Below are positions 38,301-41,294 of a stretch of 41,294 nucleotides of DNA, piece by piece. The number at the start of each line of letters is the position of its first letter. Positions within the stretch are counted from its first letter, which is position 1. The notes beneath the pieces were generated by a model, which was given only the letters and a program-made list of their open reading frames with translations, was not told the DNA's origin and searched no databases. The DNA is from an uncultured Clostridium sp. GTDB lineage: Bacteria > Bacillota > Clostridia > TANB77 > CAG-508. The stretch lies in contig USRT01000018.1 in the NCBI GenBank assembly GCA_900557195.1, positions 1-41,294 of the forward strand, in the 5' to 3' direction. The translations under genes and the position numbers were made by a program.

Positions 38301-38845
38301 TATAAATTCTATGAAGATGAGAGAAGCAAGCGAAGCTATTCAAAATAATGAAAGTTCAAACTATAGAGATGGACAAAATATAAAATTAGCAGGAATTATA
38401 AATAGTGTTAAGAAAAAATATACAAAGACAAATAAAATTATGGCATTTGTTACTTTAGAAGATTTATATGGAAGCTGTGAAGTAATAATTTTCGAGAATT
38501 GTTATCAATCTTGTTCTAATATATTAATAGAAGATAATGTTGTATTAGTAGAAGGAAGATTAAGTATAAGAGAAGATGAAGAACCAAAAATCGTTGCAAG
38601 TAGTATAAAAGAATTTGGAGCAGTAAAAAATAAATCATTAGTATTAGATATTACAAATTTAGATGATAGTAAGAAGAATAAATTAAGAGGAGCACTAAAA
38701 TTCTTTACAGGCGAGAAAAATAATATACAAGTGTATGTTATAAATGGAGAAAGAAAAGATCCTGCAGGGGGGATTTTCTTAAATGAACAGATTTTAAAAG
38801 AGTTAGAAAATATTGCACGGAGAAATAAATGTAAAAGTGGAATAA
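35369..38845 (+). CDS. dnaE: DNA polymerase III alpha subunit DnaE, with three +1 shifts at CGG
   Basis: ATG 35369 follows AGGAGG. The PHP domain starts HLHVHSEFSLLDGAN. The C-family palm has GPGRGSGAGSIVAYA and the catalytic PDFDVDFC, with a further palm motif KMDFLGLRTL. The thumb, fingers and tandem HhH motifs follow, then the OB fold (VTLEDLYGSCEVIIF). CGG at 36299, 37425 and 38818 each need a +1 C-skip. They restore RYGENPSEEILKRAEYEL, GYSLGRADLVRRAMG and ENIAGEINVKVE-stop. The product is about 1157 residues, normal for DnaE. With the last shift translation ends at 38845, before the terminator; unshifted it would run through it. DnaE is normally essential, so the shifts must be efficient if real. 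Confidence 0.95.
36299..36301 (+). other. CGG +1 recoding site 6 (dnaE)
   Basis: TAC CGG AGA is read as TAC-(C)-GGA-GAA, giving ERY-G-ENPSEE. Confidence 0.88.
37425..37427 (+). other. CGG +1 recoding site 7 (dnaE)
   Basis: CTT CGG AAG is read as CTT-(C)-GGA-AGA, giving YSL-G-RADLVRRAMG, invariant in DnaE. Confidence 0.9.
38818..38820 (+). other. CGG +1 recoding site 8 (dnaE)
   Basis: GCA CGG AGA is read as GCA-(C)-GGA-GAA, giving IA-G-EINVKVE and a stop 12 nt before the terminator hairpin. Confidence 0.8.
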
Positions 38846-38857
38846 TAGAAAATTGTC

Positions 38858-38895
38858 AAAATTGCCAAAAGGGACGGGGCATTTTGGCAATTTTT
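38858..38895 (+). terminator. dnaE terminator
   Basis: AAATTGCCAAAA pairs with the ATTTTGGCAATTT arm around GGGACGGGGC, followed by a T-run. Confidence 0.9.
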
Positions 38896-39041
38896 CTAGT
38901 TGTAACAAATCTTAGATTACAGTCTATTAAATAGAGAGAAAAATATTATTATTGTATTGTTTTGCAGTGATTGGAGTAAATATAAAATAATAAAGGAATG
39001 TATAAATATAATAAGAATTTGAATATTATAAAATAAAGAAT

Positions 39042-39070
39042 GCGCCGTTCTTTAAAAGAAAGAACGACGC
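39042..39070 (-). terminator. Terminator of the 39096 small gene
   Basis: GCGCCGTTCTTT and AAAGAACGACGC form a near-perfect stem. T-rich sequence follows on the minus strand. Confidence 0.75.
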
Positions 39071-39095
39071 TTGATGTGATGCTATGATGCAAGGG

Positions 39096-39395
39096 TTACT
39101 TGGTCAAGTAAATAGATGTGATATCATTTTCGTATACACGATTAGCATCATCTATTGTGAAACCAGCAGAAATGAGCAAATCATGTAAGGAACCAGGACC
39201 TGTGCCACCATAACCAATGTTGTACCCATCATGAATTTCAATGATAAGTCCATTGGTGAATGTGAGCCTTACAGTGCAAGGAATGCCGATTTTTTCAGCG
39301 GTAACTGAAGTGATATTAGTTACCTGGAGATTTTCGACAAACCGCTCTGCATTAGAAGTAGAACCTTTTGCATCGTAATAAATTGTGTTGTACAT
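39096..39395 (-). CDS. Small unknown protein (99 residues) with foreign-looking codon use and a sense CGG
   Basis: Starts MYNTIYYDAKGSTSNAER behind GGAGG (start at 39395-39393). It contains a Gly-rich GYNIGYGGTGPGSLHDLLISAGF segment. Codon use is clearly richer in C/G-ending codons than in the flanking genes. CGG at codon 18 (39344-39342) must be sense; a +1 shift there leads to a stop eight codons on. It has its own promoter and terminator, like the 34776 gene. Family not recognised. Confidence 0.65.
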   Translation of the reverse strand: MYNTIYYDAKGSTSNAERFVENLQVTNITSVTAEKIGIPCTVRLTFTNGLIIEIHDGYNIGYGGTGPGSLHDLLISAGFTIDDANRVYENDITSIYLTK

Positions 39396-39488
39396 GGAAA
39401 TTTCCTCCAAAAATAAAATTTGTACTATTGGTGCAACGATTTGCAGACTGAAAAAGGAATATTTGCTAAATGTTAGTACATTAACCAT

Positions 39489-39517
39489 ATTGTAACATAA
39501 ATTAACATAAAATACAA
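39489..39517 (-). promoter_or_regulatory. Promoter of the 39096 gene
   Basis: Minus-strand TTGTAT (39517-39512), 17 bp, TACAAT (39494-39489). Confidence 0.6.
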
Positions 39518-39598
39518 GAATTCAGATAATAAAAAGCTACAAATAAGTATTGTAAACAAATATAGTTATATGTTAAAGTAATATTAGAGGTGATAAAA

Positions 39599-39973
39599 AT
39601 GTTTTGTACAAATTGTGGAAAAGAAGTTCCAAATGATAGTAATTTCTGCACAAGTTGTGGAAATGAAATACAAAGATCGAATAGTAAAATGGGAAAGATA
39701 ACATTTCATAGAATAGGTCGTTTTGTTGGTTGTTTAGTAGATATAATGGTATACATAGATGGAAATGCAGTAGGTAGTATATCTAATAATGGAATACTAG
39801 AAGTGCCAGTAAGTATTGGAGAACATAAAGTTTTGTTTGATTTATGGAGTGGAATAAATGCAGATAGTGTAAATGTAACAGAGGAATATCCGAATGTTCA
39901 TGCTGATGTAAAATTAAAGATGGGATTTATAACTAATAAACCTGAAATTGTAAATATTAGAAATGAAAAATAG
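39599..39973 (+). CDS. Zinc-ribbon protein with a beta-rich C-terminal domain
   Basis: A 124-residue protein. The N-terminal zinc ribbon has MFCTNCGKEVPNDSNFCTSC, with two CxxC pairs. A compact domain follows (ITFHRIGRFVGCLVDIMVYIDGNAVGSISNNG) that resembles small PEGA-like or carbohydrate-binding-like beta folds with IDG and VSIGEHKV motifs. No membrane segment. AGAGGTG precedes ATG 39599. Function unknown. Confidence 0.75.
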   Translation: MFCTNCGKEVPNDSNFCTSCGNEIQRSNSKMGKITFHRIGRFVGCLVDIMVYIDGNAVGSISNNGILEVPVSIGEHKVLFDLWSGINADSVNVTEEYPNVHADVKLKMGFITNKPEIVNIRNEK

Positions 39974-39993
39974 AGACAATGTTACCGCCTAAC

Positions 39994-40141
39994 AATAGTT
40001 ATATATTTATAAATTTAAACCAATCTTGAAGCGTGGCGGGTGACAGCTATGAATAAGTTTAATACTACGTATTTTATATTTAGTTAATGTCGAAATGTGA
40101 GGAGTCGGCGATTGGTTTAAATTTATAAATATATAACTATT
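39994..40141. repeat. Perfect 32-bp inverted repeat with an 84-nt loop
   Basis: Left arm 39994-40025 and right arm 40110-40141 are exact reverse complements (AATAGTTATA...AACCAATC and its complement). The loop (40026-40109) is GC-richer and holds GCGTGGCGGGTGACAGC and GTGAGGAGTCGGC, but no ORF. It lies between the zinc-ribbon gene and the rplU promoter. It could be a small non-autonomous mobile element (MITE) or a structured RNA. Confidence 0.75.
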
Positions 40142-40223
40142 TTTAGACTAGTATGTACTTTTAAGTGAAATATGAATTGTAGTAAAGGTTTTCATAATAC
40201 TTATAAATATATATAAATAATGA

Positions 40224-40252
40224 TTGACAAAGCTTGACTGCTATGGTAAAAT
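40224..40252 (+). promoter_or_regulatory. rplU-rpmA promoter
   Basis: TTGACA (40224-40229), 17 bp, TAAAAT (40247-40252) with an upstream TGG extended -10. Confidence 0.85.
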
Positions 40253-40258
40253 ATACAT

Positions 40259-40343
40259 CTGTAAGCCGCCTGAGTCGGGTACCTAAAATGCTAAAATTAT
40301 TTAGCTACCTAGTATTTTATGCTTAGCGAGTATACATATAAAG
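40259..40343 (+). promoter_or_regulatory. L21 leader (ribosomal protein autoregulatory element)
   Basis: TAAGCCGCCTGAGTCGGGTA followed by a CTAAAATTATTTAG hairpin and GCTTAGCGAG just before rplU matches the Bacillota L21-leader pattern. It probably binds L21 and feeds back on the operon. Confidence 0.75.
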
Positions 40344-40357
40344 GGAGGTGTACTTAA

Positions 40358-40705
40358 ATGTACGCAATAATCGAAAGTTGTGGTAAACAATATAAAGTTA
40401 CAGAAGGAGATGTAGTTTTCTTCGAAAAATTAGACGCTGAAGAAGGTAAAAAAGTTACTTTTGATAAAGTAGTTTTAGTATCTAATGAAGGTAAAGTAGA
40501 AGTAGGAGCTCCATATGTAAAAGGTGTTAAAGTAGAAGGAAAAGTAGTTAGCCACGGTAAAGGTAAAAAAATTATCGTTTACAAATATAAAGCTAAGAAA
40601 AACTACAGAAGAACACAAGGACATAGACAACCATATACAAAGGTTGAAATAACAACAATAAAAACAGCTTCTGCAAAAAAAGCAAAAGAAACAGTAGAAG
40701 CATAA
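40358..40705 (+). CDS. rplU: 50S ribosomal protein L21
   Basis: A 115-residue protein starting MYAIIESCGKQYKVTEGDVV, with the C-terminal KAKKNYRRTQGHRQPYTKVEI that binds 23S rRNA. GGGAGGTG precedes the ATG. The C-terminal tail (SAKKAKETVEA) is slightly longer than in the shortest homologues. Confidence 0.98.
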   Translation: MYAIIESCGKQYKVTEGDVVFFEKLDAEEGKKVTFDKVVLVSNEGKVEVGAPYVKGVKVEGKVVSHGKGKKIIVYKYKAKKNYRRTQGHRQPYTKVEITTIKTASAKKAKETVEA

Positions 40706-40747
40706 ATATAAAGTTTACAATCTACAAAATGGAAGGAGTGAATAAAC

Positions 40748-41017
40748 ATGGCTCATAAGAAAGGGCAAGGTAGCGTTAAGAACGGTAGAGATAGTGAATC
40801 AAAGCGCCTTGGGTTAAAAAGAGCTGATGGACAATTAGTTCAAGCAGGAAATATCTTAATAAGACAAAGAGGAACAAAAATCCATCCAGGAACAAATGTA
40901 GGTATCGGAAGCGATGATACATTATATGCAAAAGTAACTGGTACAGTTAAATTTGAAAGACTTGGAAGAGATAAGAAAAAAGTTAGTGTTTATCCAGTAG
41001 AGGAAACTAACGCATAA
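40748..41017 (+). CDS. rpmA: 50S ribosomal protein L27
   Basis: An 89-residue protein. It starts directly MAHKKGQGSVKNGRDS, so the N-terminus that reaches the peptidyl-transferase centre is made without a cleavable extension. Most Bacillota carry a 9-12-residue leader cleaved by Prp, whose gene lies between rplU and rpmA; here only 42 bp separate the genes. AAGGAGTG precedes the ATG. Confidence 0.98.
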   Translation: MAHKKGQGSVKNGRDSESKRLGLKRADGQLVQAGNILIRQRGTKIHPGTNVGIGSDDTLYAKVTGTVKFERLGRDKKKVSVYPVEETNA

Positions 41018-41025
41018 ATAAAAAT

Positions 41026-41090
41026 GAATATGATTTTATAAAGTATAATTTTTATATAGAGAATATACTTTTAAATCATATTCTTTTTTT
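41026..41090 (+). terminator. Terminator of rplU-rpmA
   Basis: GAATATGATTT (41026-41036) pairs with AAATCATATTC (41073-41083), with an inner AAGTATA/TATACTT stem and a run of T. Confidence 0.8.
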
Positions 41091-41172
41091 CAATAATAGA
41101 ATGTTTCAAGTTTTGAGTGAAAAGTTGCTCAATAATAGAGGCATGATTATTATAATAAAAGTATATTTAGGA

Positions 41173-41222
41173 AAGTTATAATTATTGTTAAAAAGTTGTT
41201 TTTTAACAATAATTATAACTTT
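41173..41222. repeat. Perfect 22-bp inverted repeat
   Basis: AAGTTATAATTATTG... (41173-41194) and its exact complement (41201-41222) around GTTGTT. It could be a terminator for genes entering from the right, or an element end. Confidence 0.7.
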
Positions 41223-41230
41223 AATGATAA

Positions 41231-41251
41231 CTCCCCAGTTATGCTGGGGAG
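41231..41251. repeat. Hairpin related to the IS200 right-end hairpin
   Basis: CTCCCCAG-TTATG-CTGGGGAG nearly repeats the hairpin at 374-394. It may mark the end of another IS200-type copy extending beyond the window. Confidence 0.45.
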
Positions 41252-41294
41252 TATAATATAACTTATAGTTTTGCAGAGGGTAACAAAATACCCA

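Overview
The window is about 41 kb of very AT-rich DNA (GC below roughly 30% by eye). Shine-Dalgarno sites are strong, promoters are sigma-A-like, rplU has an L21 leader, and the single-subunit PHP DnaE, type I-B Cas set and AT-ending codons fit a low-GC Bacillota, probably an uncultivated Clostridia-like gut bacterium. No rRNA or tRNA gene is present, so the placement is an inference.

Layout. 1-420: end of an IS200-type transposase with its hairpin-rich right end. 425-2080: a single-gene defence reverse transcriptase (RT) preceded by a promoter-driven structured ncRNA; it looks like a DRT2 (UG2) system and carries a hidden repeat gene. 2101-10453: type I restriction-modification operon (hsdM, PIN nuclease, hsdS, membrane protein, hsdR, decayed DUF4268 nuclease). 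10484-13808: KAP-family NTPase, a winged-helix remnant, small unknown genes and a frame-broken regulator-like gene. 13824-20342: ogt, recQ, comM, dprA, yraN and a PBECR-like protein. 20326-20505: free-standing structured RNA. 20734-31613: type I-B CRISPR-Cas (cas6-8b-7-5-3-4-1-2, 21 repeats, then decayed repeats). 31754-41090: superoxide-reductase-like protein, methyltransferase, DUF84 NTPase, SDR, dnaE, small ORFs and rplU-rpmA.

Two signals stand out. First, five chromosomal genes (recQ, comM, dprA, dnaE and an SDR gene) are interrupted nine times. Every interruption is an in-frame CGG codon, and skipping its C (a +1 shift, so that CGGN is read as GGN = Gly) restores the expected conserved protein. 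CGG is not used in-frame in any other intact resident gene of the window, including about 6,000 codons of defence genes. It is a sense codon only in two small ORFs with foreign-looking codon use. This suggests that CGG acts as an obligate +1 frameshift codon in this organism.

Second, the antisense strand of the RT-linked ncRNA holds a -10 box, Shine-Dalgarno and ATG at one end and a TTGACA -35 box at the other. Joining copies of a 153-nt unit (51 codons, no stop) would put -35 and -10 exactly 17 bp apart and create an endless ORF. This is the logic of the 'neo' gene of DRT2 systems.

The first 13 kb thus forms a defence island (RT, restriction-modification, KAP NTPase). It is separated from the CRISPR locus by DNA-processing and competence genes (recQ, comM, dprA).
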